64,000 nucleotides of DNA from Gymnothorax reevesii (lineage: Eukaryota; Chordata; Actinopteri; Anguilliformes; Muraenidae): positions 68,124,712 through 68,188,711 of the forward strand of contig CM056581.1 in the NCBI GenBank assembly GCA_029721435.1, in the 5' to 3' direction. This document shows, piece after piece, positions 35,244-45,528 of the stretch. Position 1 is the stretch's first letter. Every line of letters begins with the position of its first letter. The notes beneath the pieces are model-generated. The model was not told the DNA's origin and did no database searches. It was given only the letters and a program-made list of their open reading frames with translations. Position numbers and translations under genes: made by a program.

Positions 35244-36755
35244 TACCAGGCGTACTAGCCGTTACCATCTCCCCTACACCATGCATACGAGCCGTTACCA
35301 TCTCCCATACGCCAGGCCAACGAGCCGTTACCATCTCCCCCAAACCAGGCCTACGAGCCGGTACCGTCTCCCCTACACCAGGCCTACAAGCCATTACCAT
35401 CTCCCCTTCACCAGGCTAATGAGCCGTTACCATCTCCCCTACACCAGGCCAACGAGCCGTTACCATCTCCCCCAAACCAGGCCTACGAGCCGGTACCATC
35501 TCCCCTACACCAGGCCTACAAGCCATTACCATCTCCCCTTCACCAAGCAAATGAGCCGTTACCATCTCCCCAACACCAGCCCAACGAACCGTAACCATCT
35601 CCCCTATACCTGGCCTACGAGCCGTTACCATCTACCCTACACCAGGCATAGGAGCCGTTACCATCTCCCCAACGCCAAGCCAACGAGCCGTTACCATCAC
35701 CCCTACACCAGGCCAAGAGCCATTACCATCTCCCCTTCACCAGGCTAACGAGCCGTTACCATCGCCCCTACACCATGCCAACAAGCCGTTACCATCTCCC
35801 CTACACCAGGCCTAAGGGCCGTTACCATCTCACCTACAGCAGGGCTACGAGCAGTTACCATCTCCCCTTCACCAGGCCAACGATCTGTTACCATCTCCCC
35901 TTCACCAGGCCAACGAGCCATTACAATCTCCCCTACAGCAGGCCTACGAGCCGATATCATCTCCCTCCACCAGCGCTACGAGCCGTTACTATCTCGCCAA
36001 CACCAGGCCAATGAGCCGTTACCATCTTCTCTTCACCAGGTCAACGAGCCGTTACGATCTCCCATACACCAGGTCTACGAGCCGTTACCATGTCCCCTAC
36101 ACCAAACCTATGAGCCGTTACCATTTACCCTACACCAAACCTATGAGCCGTTACCATTTACCCTACACCAGACCAATGACCCATTACCATCTCCTCTTCA
36201 CCAGGCTAATGAGCCGTTAACATCTCCCCTACACAAGGTCTACGAGCCATTACCATCTCCCCTACACCAGGCATACGAGCCGTGACCATCTCCCCTCCAC
36301 CAGGCCTATGAGCCGTTACCATCTTCTCTTCAAAAGGACAACGAGCCGTTACTATCTCCCCTACACCAGACATACAAGCTGTTACCATCTCCCTTACACA
36401 TAGCTTATGAGCGGTTACCACCTCCTCTACACCAGGCCTACGAGCCATTACCATCTCCACTACACCAGGCCTACGTGCCGTGACCATCTCACCTAAAAAG
36501 GGCTACGAGCCATTACCATCTCCCCTACTCCAGGTTTACGAGCCGGTACCATCTCCCCAAAAGCAGGAAAATGAGCCGTTACCATCTCCCCAACAGCAGG
36601 CCTTTGCTCGGTTACCATCTCCTCTACACCAGGGCAATAATCCGTTACGATCTCCCATACACGGGGCTATGAACCATTACCATGTCCCCTACACCAGGCA
36701 GATGAGCCGTTACCATTTACTCTACACCAGGCCAATGAGCTGTTACCATCCCCCC
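35244..36755. repeat. 33-bp minisatellite, block 4
   Basis: About 45 copies of the 33-bp unit between the transposon island and the LTR retrotransposon. The last ~70 bp (36,683-36,755), ending in CCATCCCCCC, match 44,580-44,652, which is the unoccupied counterpart of the retrotransposon insertion site. Confidence 0.92.
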
Positions 36756-37355
36756 TGTAACGGAGCTGCTGGCCCGTTACTGGGTCGAGCGATTAATGAA
36801 CTCTGTCCGGAATTCCCTGTCAGTTACGTGCCTGTGACTGCGTTTGTTCGTTGACGAAAGCAGGGACAAGCGTCTTTTTAATATATGGCATGCATATGAA
36901 CGTGTAGGGCTAAGTTTTTAAAAACTGTTCTAACTTTACGCTCACCATTAGCTTGGCCAACTAATGGGAGAGGGTGAAGCTATAGTCAACATAATCTAGC
37001 CACAGTTTTTACTTTGTTCCAAATGTTTCAATGCAGTGCTAAAAGCAGAGAAACAAAACGCTTGCTACCTGTTTGTTCGATCCGACAGCGGGATGGTGAC
37101 TTCCGGGGTGGACGGGAAACCAAACCGAGCACTCGTACACCCATGCATATGTAAGCGGTAAACTGTGAAGTGGAATATTCCAGCTCACGGAATGAGCAGA
37201 AAATACTATATAGTACTCAGTTTGCTGCAATAATAATTGTTTGTTTTTATGCTGGAAATATAATGATTCGGATATGTCTGACTGAATGCTTAAATTAAGT
37301 ATTGTACTGCATAGCGGATTGCAAATGTTTTGGTTTATCCCATTAAGGGGAAAAG

Positions 37356-37363
37356 TATTTAAA
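37356..37363 (+). promoter_or_regulatory. Possible TATA box of the 5' LTR
   Basis: TATTTAAAG about 230 bp upstream of the AATAAA signal. The position fits a U3/R boundary just downstream, but no start site can be read from sequence alone. Other AT words in the LTR (for example ACTATATAG near 37,208) are alternatives. Confidence 0.3.
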
Positions 37364-37586
37364 GGGCTGCCAAGCATTCATTTGTGGTTTTTTTGGTTGG
37401 GCAGAAGGTTGGTTCTGCAGTGGTTTATTTTTTTTAAAAGATGGCGATTATTGGACCCATTAGAAAAAAAAGTGAACTGTTATTTGTTTTCATTTAATTT
37501 TTTTTTTCCCCTTGAAAGTCTATCTTAGTTTTTTTTGATTGCTTGCACTGTAAATAGCCCTCACCTTCACCTGCACCTTTGGGGAA

Positions 37587-37592
37587 AATAAA
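37587..37592 (+). promoter_or_regulatory. Polyadenylation signal in the 5' LTR
   Basis: Canonical AATAAA. The identical signal in the 3' LTR is at 42,964-42,969, where it would serve the full-length transcript. Confidence 0.6.
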
Positions 37593-37670
37593 ATACAATT
37601 GTTGGCACATACTTTGTTTTGACTCCATTTTTGGATTTGGACCTTGGCTGCTTCGGGTTCCCCTTACATT

Positions 37671-37688
37671 GTGGTGTCAGAAGTGGGA
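37671..37688 (+). other. Primer-binding site, tRNA-Leu-like
   Basis: TGGTGTCAGAAGTGGGAT begins two bases after the 5' LTR. TGG pairs with the CCA tail, and the rest is complementary to the acceptor and T-arm of vertebrate leucine tRNAs, as I recall them (best match to the CAA isoacceptor). It would prime minus-strand DNA synthesis. Confidence 0.8.
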
Positions 37689-37721
37689 TTGGTAACGCCG
37701 TGGAAGCCACCACCAAGTAAA

Positions 37722-40700
37722 ATGCCACCCAAAGGAAGGCAAGAGAAGGCTGAGGAGCAGAGTGCCGAAGCTGCAAGTACTTCAGGTGACTCAGCAGCTA
37801 GAGGAGAAGCAGGGGGCTCAGAGGGTCTTGTGGCAGAGTTGACGGGCCTGGTGAAAATTCTCCTCCAAAGTCAGACTGCCCGGGATGAGCGAATGGAGAA
37901 GGAGGCGGTGCGTCAGGAACAGCGCTGGAAAAGTATGCAGCATCAGTTCCAGCTACTGCAACAGCAGGTGGGACGAGGTCACTGGGAAGGAGAGGAGTTT
38001 GAGGCGGAAGACATAAGCGGGGACTCGGTAACGCCTTCACGTGGGATGGCATTACAGAGGGGTCCAACGGCTGATTTCAAAGCTCCCAAGCTCCACCCAC
38101 TTAACAAGGATGATGACATCGAGCATTTCCTCACAACTTTTGAGAGGATTGCAGCAGCTTGTCGCTGGCCAGCAGATGAATGGGCCGTGCGGTTAGTGCC
38201 TTTATTGACTGGTAAAGCACGGAGTGCCTATGTGGCAATGGACATTACTGACACTTGTAATTATGACCATGTGAAGAGGGCCATACTGAAGAAGTATGAA
38301 ATCAATGCGGAAACCTACAGGCGACGCTTCCGGTCCATGTACGTCCAACCCGATGAGACGCCACGTGAGCTGTATGGGCGACTAAAAGAGCTGTTTTCAA
38401 AATGGGCCAAGCCAGAGCAGCGCACTGTTCAAGAAATCTCGGAACTCCTAATCTTGGAGCAGTTCATGCGAATGGTGAACCCAGAGATGGAGGTTTGGAT
38501 CCGTGAGCATGATCCGAAAACTGCTTGGGAGGCAGCAGACTTGGCAGAAATTTTCATCTCCGCTAGGAGAGGAGCCAGAGGGGGCAGCTGTGAATGGTGG
38601 AAGCAAGGGCCCAGAAGTAAGTCTGTTGGGGGTGTTGTGGGAGATGGTCATGCCCAAAATAAGCCTAACTTTTGTAGTAAGCCTGCTGATACTGGTACAA
38701 AATGGGAGGTAAAATGTTTTTACTGTGGTGAATTGGGGCACACCAAACCTCACTGCCCAGCTAGGAGGAGCAAGCCCACTAATGTATGCTATGTGCCTAG
38801 GCCATCTGCACCCAGGTTGGGGGTTACCTCTGGTGAGCACATGGTTAGGGTCCTCATTAATGGAGTAGCTGCGCAGGCCTTGGTGGACACTGGGAGTACT
38901 CAGACACTGGTGTTGGATAGTTTGGTCCCCAAGGAGGAGTGGCAAGATCAGGCCCAGGTTAGAGTGCGTTGTGTCCATGGGACTGAAAAAGTTTACCCAA
39001 CTACAGAGGTGTACCTGACTGTTGAAGGCCAGACCTTTTTTCTGCCTGTAGCTCTCACATCCCAGTTGCCCTATCCTGTTGTTTTAGGCCAGGACATTCC
39101 CATTCTCTGGGACTTACTGCCAAAGATCAAAACCTGCAATGTTGTTACAAGAGCCAGGAGTGCTGCTGAGGGGTTTAAGGCTTTACCCTTTTATGGGGAG
39201 GAGATTGAGGCTGGACAGCAGAAAATGCGGAAAACTAGGAGGGAAAGGAGATTGGCAAAAATGACAGGTGGTGCTGAGGTGGTTGTGCCCAACAGTCTGC
39301 CAGAACCAGATTTGGGTCTTGACTTTCAGATACCAGAGGATATTAAAGCCCTGCAGGAAAGTGACATGACTCTAAAGCCCTGGTTTCAGAAGGTGACGAT
39401 GATTGATGGGGTCAAGCAGGGGAGATCGGACTGCTTAGCAGATGAGTATTACATTTTGAAAAATGGCATTCTGTATCAGGTAAAGGGTGGTGTGGAAGCG
39501 CTGGTAGTGCCAGCCTCATTGAGGCATACAGTTATGACTCTGGGACATTCAATTCCATGGGCAGGTCATTTAGGGAAACATAAAACGTTAGTAAGGATCG
39601 CAAGCCGATTTACCTGGCCTTTGTTGTACACTGATGTAACAGAGTTTTGTAAGACTTGCACGGAGTGCCAGTTAACGTCTGGTAGGGGGGTAGCACCAGC
39701 TCCTTTGCAGCCTTTACCAATTGTTGACACCCCTTTTAATAAAATAGGGATGGACATAGTTGGGCCCCTAGCTAGGAGCAAAAGTGGAAATTGTTATATA
39801 TTGGTTATGTGTGACTACGCTACCGAATACCCTGAGGCTTTTCCCCTTAGGAATGTCAAAGCTAGGCAGGTGGCAAATTGTCTTCTCCAATTGTTCTCAC
39901 GAGTTGGTGTACCTAGGGAGATAATCACTGATCAGGGAACCAACTTTCTTTCTGAGCTCCTGAAACAGGTTTATAAGCTATTGGGTATAAAGGGTATCAA
40001 GACCTCTCCTTATCACCCCCAAACAGACGGACTTGTTGAACGCTTCAATCAGACGCTAAAAAGTATGTTGCGCAAGTTTGTTGCTGGTGCTGGTACAGAC
40101 TGGGACCAATGGTTGCCATACCTGCTCTTTGCATATAGAGAAGTGCCTCAAGCTTCTACGGGATTCTCTCCCTTCGAATTGCTCTATGGGCACCAGGTGC
40201 GGGGCCATTTGGATCTACTACGAGAGCTCTGGGCAGGAGAAAAAAGGGAGAGCAAGAACGTGGTAGCATACGTGGTCCAGATGAGGCAGAGGCTGGAGGA
40301 GATGACAACACTGGCTCAGGAGAACATGAGAAGGGCCCAACGGAACCAGAAAACCTGGTATGACCGACAAGCCAGAGACCGGTCCTTTGAACCAGGACAG
40401 GAGGTAATGCTTTTGCTTCCTACCAATGAGAGCAAGCTTTTGGCAAAGTGGCACGGTCCATATGAGGTCCTACGTAAAACAGGGCCGGTCACCTATGAGA
40501 TTTCAATGCCAGAGAGAGGGAAGAAAAAACAGACTTTCCACATTAATCTGTTAAAGGAGTTTCGTTCCAGGCAGGAGCCAGTGAAGACCCAGCTCTTTGT
40601 TCGGGCAGTGGGTGAAGAGGAGGAGCCAGCAGAGCAGTATTTCCCCACAAACAGCCAGCCGCAGACACTGGATTTATCCCACCTTAATCCCCAACAGAGA

Positions 40701-41486
40701 GAGCAGCTGCAAGAGCTACTGGACCCTGAGCTGTTTCAAGAAAAGCCTGGCTACACTACCCTGATAAAACATCATGTACACCTCAAGGAAGATGCACCGG
40801 CAAGGCAGAAATCCTATAGGATTCCAGAACGCCTTCTCCCTGTGCTAGAGCAAGAGCTGGAAACCATGCAGTCCCTGGGAGTGATCGAACCCTCGGAAAG
40901 TGAGTGGTGCAGTCCCATCGTGCTCGTTCCCAAAAAGGATGGATCCATCCGATTCTGCGTCGATTTCCGTCAGGTAAATGCCCTGTCAAAATTTGACCCG
41001 TATCCTATGCCACGCATAGATGAGTTGGTGGAAAGGCTGGGGAAGGCCAGATATATTTCCACGTTGGACTTGAGCAAGGGCTACTGGCAAGTACCATTGA
41101 CAGAGGAAACTAGGAAGCTCACGGCTTTTCGAACCCCCTTGGGGTTGTTCCATTTTACGGTTATGCCCTTTGGCCTGCAGGGGGCACCGGCAACGTTCCA
41201 GCGCTTGATGGATAAGGTGCTGCGGGACACCAGAGACTTTTCGGCGGCTTACCTGGATGATGTGGTCATCTTCAGCACAACATGGGAAGAACACCTGGAC
41301 CACTTGCGTCAAGTACTGCAGAGAATCAAGTCGGCAGGTCTCACCATCAATCCCCAGAAATGTGCTTTGGCTAAAAAGGAGGTGAGATACTTGGGTTTTG
41401 TAATTGGTGATGGGGTCATCCGTCCTCAACTCGAGAAGGTTGAGGCGATTCGGTCCTGCAGTCCTCCAACAACCAAAAGAAGGTGA
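37722..41486 (+). CDS. Gag-Pol polyprotein: capsid(SCAN-like)-CCHC-protease-integrase-RT
   Basis: 1,254 codons from ATG 37,722 (MPPKGRQEK); the frame is also open upstream through the primer site, but this is its first ATG. Residue positions: coiled, charged N-terminus to about 110; capsid with a SCAN-like region at about 199-283 (YRRRFRS ... PRELYGRLKELFSKW ... LILEQFM); CCHC knuckle at 332-345 (CFYCGELGHTKPHC); aspartic protease DTGS at 389-392. Integrase follows, with zinc-binding H609/H616/C646/C649, then D678, D737 and E773 (35 residues between the last two) and a GPY module at 912-914. Reverse transcriptase comes last (FCVDFRQVN, catalytic YLDD at 1,177-1,180). Gag and Pol are in one frame with no stop or frameshift between them. 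The frame closes at TGA 41,484, inside the RT-RNase H connection; RNase H follows in the -1 frame. Confidence 0.93.
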   Translation: MPPKGRQEKAEEQSAEAASTSGDSAARGEAGGSEGLVAELTGLVKILLQSQTARDERMEKEAVRQEQRWKSMQHQFQLLQQQVGRGHWEGEEFEAEDISGDSVTPSRGMALQRGPTADFKAPKLHPLNKDDDIEHFLTTFERIAAACRWPADEWAVRLVPLLTGKARSAYVAMDITDTCNYDHVKRAILKKYEINAETYRRRFRSMYVQPDETPRELYGRLKELFSKWAKPEQRTVQEISELLILEQFMRMVNPEMEVWIREHDPKTAWEAADLAEIFISARRGARGGSCEWWKQGPRSKSVGGVVGDGHAQNKPNFCSKPADTGTKWEVKCFYCGELGHTKPHCPARRSKPTNVCYVPRPSAPRLGVTSGEHMVRVLINGVAAQALVDTGSTQTLVLDSLVPKEEWQDQAQVRVRCVHGTEKVYPTTEVYLTVEGQTFFLPVALTSQLPYPVVLGQDIPILWDLLPKIKTCNVVTRARSAAEGFKALPFYGEEIEAGQQKMRKTRRERRLAKMTGGAEVVVPNSLPEPDLGLDFQIPEDIKALQESDMTLKPWFQKVTMIDGVKQGRSDCLADEYYILKNGILYQVKGGVEALVVPASLRHTVMTLGHSIPWAGHLGKHKTLVRIASRFTWPLLYTDVTEFCKTCTECQLTSGRGVAPAPLQPLPIVDTPFNKIGMDIVGPLARSKSGNCYILVMCDYATEYPEAFPLRNVKARQVANCLLQLFSRVGVPREIITDQGTNFLSELLKQVYKLLGIKGIKTSPYHPQTDGLVERFNQTLKSMLRKFVAGAGTDWDQWLPYLLFAYREVPQASTGFSPFELLYGHQVRGHLDLLRELWAGEKRESKNVVAYVVQMRQRLEEMTTLAQENMRRAQRNQKTWYDRQARDRSFEPGQEVMLLLPTNESKLLAKWHGPYEVLRKTGPVTYEISMPERGKKKQTFHINLLKEFRSRQEPVKTQLFVRAVGEEEEPAEQYFPTNSQPQTLDLSHLNPQQREQLQELLDPELFQEKPGYTTLIKHHVHLKEDAPARQKSYRIPERLLPVLEQELETMQSLGVIEPSESEWCSPIVLVPKKDGSIRFCVDFRQVNALSKFDPYPMPRIDELVERLGKARYISTLDLSKGYWQVPLTEETRKLTAFRTPLGLFHFTVMPFGLQGAPATFQRLMDKVLRDTRDFSAAYLDDVVIFSTTWEEHLDHLRQVLQRIKSAGLTINPQKCALAKKEVRYLGFVIGDGVIRPQLEKVEAIRSCSPPTTKRR

Positions 41487-42061
41487 GAGCATTCTTGGGC
41501 TTAGTGGGGTGGTATAGGAAATTCATTCCTAACTTTTCCACTCGAGCTGCTGTCTTAACAGATCTAACCAGGAACAGTGCCCCAACCAAAGTATTATGGA
41601 CCGAGAGCTGTGACCGGGCGTTCCAGGACTTGAAGGAGGCGCTGTGCCGAGACACAGTATTGCAGAGCCCGGACTTCAGCAAACCATTCATTCTGCAGAC
41701 TGATGCCTCCGGTGTGGGGCTAGGAGCTGTTCTACTGCAGGGTGAGGAAGGAGAGCGTAAACCCATTGCTTTCCTGAGCAGAAAGATGTTTCCCAGGGAG
41801 ACTAGATACTCAACGGTGGAGAAAGAGTGTCTGGCCGTAAAGTGGGCGCTGGACTCTTTCCGCTACTATCTCCTTGGACGTCACTTCACGCTGGAGACAG
41901 ACCATCGAGCCTTACAATGGCTGCATCGGATGCGTGACTCCAATGCACGTATCACACGGTGGTACCTGTCCATCCAGCCATTTAACTTCACTGTATACTA
42001 CAGGACTGGGTCCACCAACCAGGTGGCAGACTTCCTGTCTCGCATGCCGGAGGACTCTTAA
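41483..42061 (+). pseudogene. RNase H end of the polyprotein, out of frame
   Basis: 192 codons in the -1 frame relative to the main polyprotein, overlapping its last codons. It begins with the RT thumb/connection (RAFLGLVGWYRKFIPNFS). The RNase H domain follows with catalytic acidic residues in LQTDASG, TVEKECLAV and TDHRAL, and a final NQVADFLSR near the stop TAA 42,059-42,061. RNase H removes RNA from the RNA-DNA hybrid during reverse transcription. There is no independent ATG in a sensible position, so it is the displaced 3' part of the same gene. The shift maps to an A-rich run at about 41,474-41,480 and looks like loss of one base; a sequencing slip is an alternative. No canonical -1 slippery heptamer is present there. 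Confidence 0.88.
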
Positions 42062-42116
42062 ACTGACATGAAGATGGGAGTGAATGATTGGGGGTGCAGA
42101 CCCCTTTCTCCGACTG

Positions 42117-42132
42117 CAGAAGGGGGAGGAAA
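42117..42132 (+). other. Polypurine tract
   Basis: CAGAAGGGGGAGGAAA immediately before the 3' LTR: 15 of 16 bases are purines. It would prime plus-strand DNA synthesis. Confidence 0.88.
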
Positions 42133-43045
42133 TGTAACGGAGCTGCTGGCCCGTTACTGGGTCGAGCGATTAATGAACTCTGTCCGGAATTCCCTGTCAG
42201 TTACGTGCCTGTGACTGCGTTTGTTCGTTGACGAAAGCAGGGACAAGCGTCTTTTTAATATATGGCATGCATATGAACGTGTAGGGCTAAGTTTTTAAAA
42301 ACTGTTCTAACTTTACGCTCACCATTAGCTTGGCCAACTAATGGGAGAGGGTGAAGCTATAGTCAACATAATCTAGCCACAGTTTTTACTTTGTTCCAAA
42401 TGTTTTAATGCAGTGCTAAAAGCAGAGAAACAAAACGCTTGCTACCTGTTTGTTCGATCCGACAGCGGGATGGTGACTTCCGGGGTGGACGGGAAACCAA
42501 ACCGAGCACTCGTACACCCATGCATATGTAAGCGGTAAACTGTGAAGTGGAATATTCCAGCTCACGGAATGAGCAGAAAATACTATATAGTACTCAGTTT
42601 GCTGCAATAATAATTGTTTGTTTTTATGCTGGAAATATAATGATTCGGATATGTCTGACTGAATGCTTAAATTAAGTATTGTACTGCATAGCGGATTGCA
42701 AATGTTTTGGTTTATCCCATTAAGGGGAAAAGTATTTAAAGGGCTGCCAAGCATTCATTTGTGGTTTTTTTGGTTGGGCAGAAGGTTGGTTCTGCAGTGG
42801 TTTATTTTTTTTAAAAGATGGCGATTATTGGACCCATTAGAAAAAAAAGTGAACTGTTATTTGTTTTCATTTAATTTTTTTTTTCCCCTTGAAAGTCTAT
42901 CGTAATTTTTTTTGATTGCTTGCACTGTAAATAGCCCTCACCTTCACCTGCACCTTTGGGGAAAATAAAATACAATTGTTGGCACATACTTTGTTTTGAC
43001 TCCATTTTTGGATTTGGACCTTGGCTGCTTCGGGTTCCCCTTACA
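42133..43045 (+). repeat. 3' LTR (913 bp)
   Basis: Same length and ends as the 5' LTR. Substitutions relative to it are at 42,406, 42,902 and 42,905. AATAAA at 42,964 would terminate the element's transcript. It is followed by CCCCC and the minisatellite. Confidence 0.96.
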
Positions 43046-45528
43046 CCCCCTTCACCAGGCTAACGAGCCGTTACCATCTCCACTTCACCAAGCCAACGAG
43101 CCGTTACCATCTCTTCACCAGCCAACAAGCCGTTAACATCTCCAGTACACCAGGCAAATTAGCCGTTACCATCTCCCATACACCAGAGCTACGAGATGTT
43201 ACCATCTCCCCTTCACCAGGCCAAGAAGCCGTTACCATCTCCCCTACACCAAGCCTACGAGCTGTTACCATCTCACCTTCGCCAGGCCAACAAGCCATTA
43301 CCATCTCCCCTACACCAAGCCTACGAGCTGTCACCATCTCACCTTCGCCAGGCCAACGAGCAGTTACCATCTCCACTATGCCAGGCCTTCGAGCCGTTGC
43401 CATCTCCCCAACACCAAGGCAATGAGCCTTTACCATCTTCTCTTCGCGAGGCCGACAAGCAGTCACGATGTCCCATACACCAGGGCTATGAGCCATTACC
43501 ATTTCCCCTACACCAGGCTAAAAAGCCCTTACCATCTCCCCTACACCAGGCCAATGAGCCGTTGCAATCTCCGCTACACCAGGTCTTTCGAGCCGCTACT
43601 ATCTCCCCTACACCATGCCAATGAGCCGTTACAATCTCCTCTACACCAGGCCAACTAGTCGTACCATCTCCCCTACACCAGGCATATGAGCTGTTACAAT
43701 CTTGTCACCAGCTAACAAGCCATTACCATCTCCTTTACACCAGAGCTACGAGCAGTTACCATCTCCCCTAAACCATGCCAACGAGCCGTTACGATCTCCC
43801 CTACACCAGGCCAACAAGCCGATACCATCTCCCCTCCTCAAGTCCTACAAGCTGTTACCATCACCCCGAAACAGGCCTATGAGGCGTTATCATCTCCCTT
43901 TCAACAGGACAACGAGCCGTTACCATTTCCCCTAAACCAGCCCGACGAGCCGTAACAGTCTCCTCTACACCAGGCCTACGAGCCGTTACCCTCTCCCGAA
44001 CGCCAAGGCAATGAGCCTTTACCATCTCCCTTTCACGAGGCCTATGTGCCGATACCATCTCCCCTTCACCAGGCATACGAGTTGTTACCATCTCCCCTTC
44101 ACCAGGCCAACGAGCCGTTACCATCTCCCCTACACCAGGCCAACGAGCTGTTACCATCTCCCCTACACCAGGCCAACGAGCTGTTACCATCTCCCCTAGA
44201 CCAGGCCTATGAGCCGTTAACATCTCTTCACCAGCCAACAAACCATTACCATCTCCCATACAACAGGCCAATTAGCCGTTATCATCTCCCCTACACCAGA
44301 CATACGAGCCATTACCATGTCCCATACACAAGGCCTATGAGCCGTTACCATATCCCCTTCACCAGGCCAACGAGCCATTACCATCTCCTCTACACCAGGG
44401 CTACGAGCCATTACCATCTCCCCGACACCAGGCATACGAGCCGTTACAATCTCCCCTACATCAGGGCTACCAGCCATTACCATCTCCCCAACACCAGGAC
44501 AATGAGCCGTTACCATCTTCTCTTCACCAGGCCAACGAGTCGTTACGATTTCCCATACATTAGGGCTACGAGCCGTGACCATGTCCCCTACACCAAACCT
44601 ATGAGCCGTTACCATTTACTCTACACCAGGCCAATGAGCTGTTACCATCCCCCCTTCACCAGGCTAACGAGCCGTTACCATCTCCACTTCACCAAGCCAA
44701 CGAGCCGTTACCATCTCTTCACCAGCCAACAAGCCGTTAACATCTCCAATACACCAGGCAAATTAGCCGTTACCATCTCCCATACACCAGAGCTACGAGA
44801 TGTTACCATCTGCCCTTCACCAGGCCAAGAAGCCCTTACCATCTCCCCTACACCAGACCTACGAGCTGTAACCATCTCCCCTACACCAGGCTTGCGAGCC
44901 GTTACCCTCTCCCCTACGCCAGGCCAACGAGCCTTGACCATCTTCCCTACACCAAGCCTACGAGCTGTTACCATCTCCCCTACAAATGGCCTACGAGCCG
45001 TTAACTACACTAGGCATAGTAGCCTTTACCATCTCCCATACGCCAGGCCAACGAGCCGTTACCATCTCCCATACACCAGGCCTATGAGCCATTACCATCT
45101 CCCCTTCACCAGGCTAACGAGCCGTTACCATCTCCCCTACACCAGGCCAACAAGCCGTTACTATCTCCCCTCCACCAGGCCTACGTGCCGATACCATCTC
45201 CTCTACACCAGGGCTACGAGCCTTACCATCTCCCCTACACCAGGTCTACGAGCTGGTACCATCTCCCCTACACCAGGCCAACGAGCCGTTACCATCTCCC
45301 CTCAACCAGGCCTATGAGCCGTAACAATCTCCCCTGCAGCAGGCTAACGATCCGTTACCATCTCCACTTCACCAGGCCAACGAGCTGTTACCATCTCCTC
45401 TACAGCAGGCCTAGGAGCCGTTACCATCTCCCCTACAGCAGGCCTACGAGCCGTTACCATCTCCCCTACACCAAGGCTACGAGCCGTTACCATCTCCCCA
45501 ACACCAGGCCAATGAGCCGTTACCATCT
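43046..45528. repeat. 33-bp minisatellite, block 5
   Basis: About 75 monomers. The first ~180 bp after the retrotransposon (43,046-43,225) are nearly identical to 44,648-44,830. The 29-bp variant monomer (CTTCACCAGCCAACAAGCC type) occurs at about 43,112, 43,697, 44,226 and 44,717. Near 45,005 a monomer is truncated (GTTAACTACACTAGGCATAG). Confidence 0.92.
44580..44830. other. Unoccupied paralogue of the retrotransposon insertion site
   Basis: The sequence TTTACTCTACACCAGGCCAA, GAGCTGTTACC, ATCCCCCCTTCACCAGGC runs uninterrupted here. Its left half matches the DNA before the 5' LTR (36,683-36,755) and its right half the DNA after the 3' LTR (43,046-43,225). Six C residues lie at the junction; the occupied site has six plus five, which fixes the target duplication at CCCCC. 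Confidence 0.88.

Larger units (their letters stand above)
36756..37668 (+). repeat. 5' LTR (913 bp)
   Basis: Begins TGTAACGGAGCTGCTG and ends TTCCCCTTACA, so the ends form the short inverted repeat TGTAA/TTACA. Differences from the 3' LTR are at 37,029, 37,525 and 37,528. It would drive transcription of the element. A TATTTAAA at 37,356 is a possible TATA box and AATAAA at 37,587 a polyadenylation signal. Confidence 0.96.
36756..43045 (+). mobile_element. Gmr1-like Ty3/gypsy LTR retrotransposon, near-complete
   Basis: A 6,290-bp element with two 913-bp LTRs, a primer-binding site, a long Gag-Pol frame, a polypurine tract and a CCCCC target duplication (36,751-36,755 and 43,046-43,050). The integrase precedes reverse transcriptase, the order of Ty1/copia, although the RT, RNase H and protease sequences are Ty3/gypsy in type. 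That combination defines the Gmr1-like lineage described from fish and other deuterostomes. There is no envelope-like frame: only 71 bp lie between the pol stop and the 3' LTR. The LTRs differ at three positions, so insertion was recent. One single-base frame break lies in pol, so this copy as written could not make RNase H from the main frame. Confidence 0.95.

Noticed and set aside
41466..41490. Programmed -1 frameshift joining RT and RNase H
   Set aside because: No canonical slippery heptamer is present, the position inside the RT-RNase H connection is atypical, and loss of one base in an A run explains it more simply.
42062..42132. Envelope gene between pol and the 3' LTR
   Set aside because: Only 71 bp are available and they contain the polypurine tract; no frame of useful size exists.
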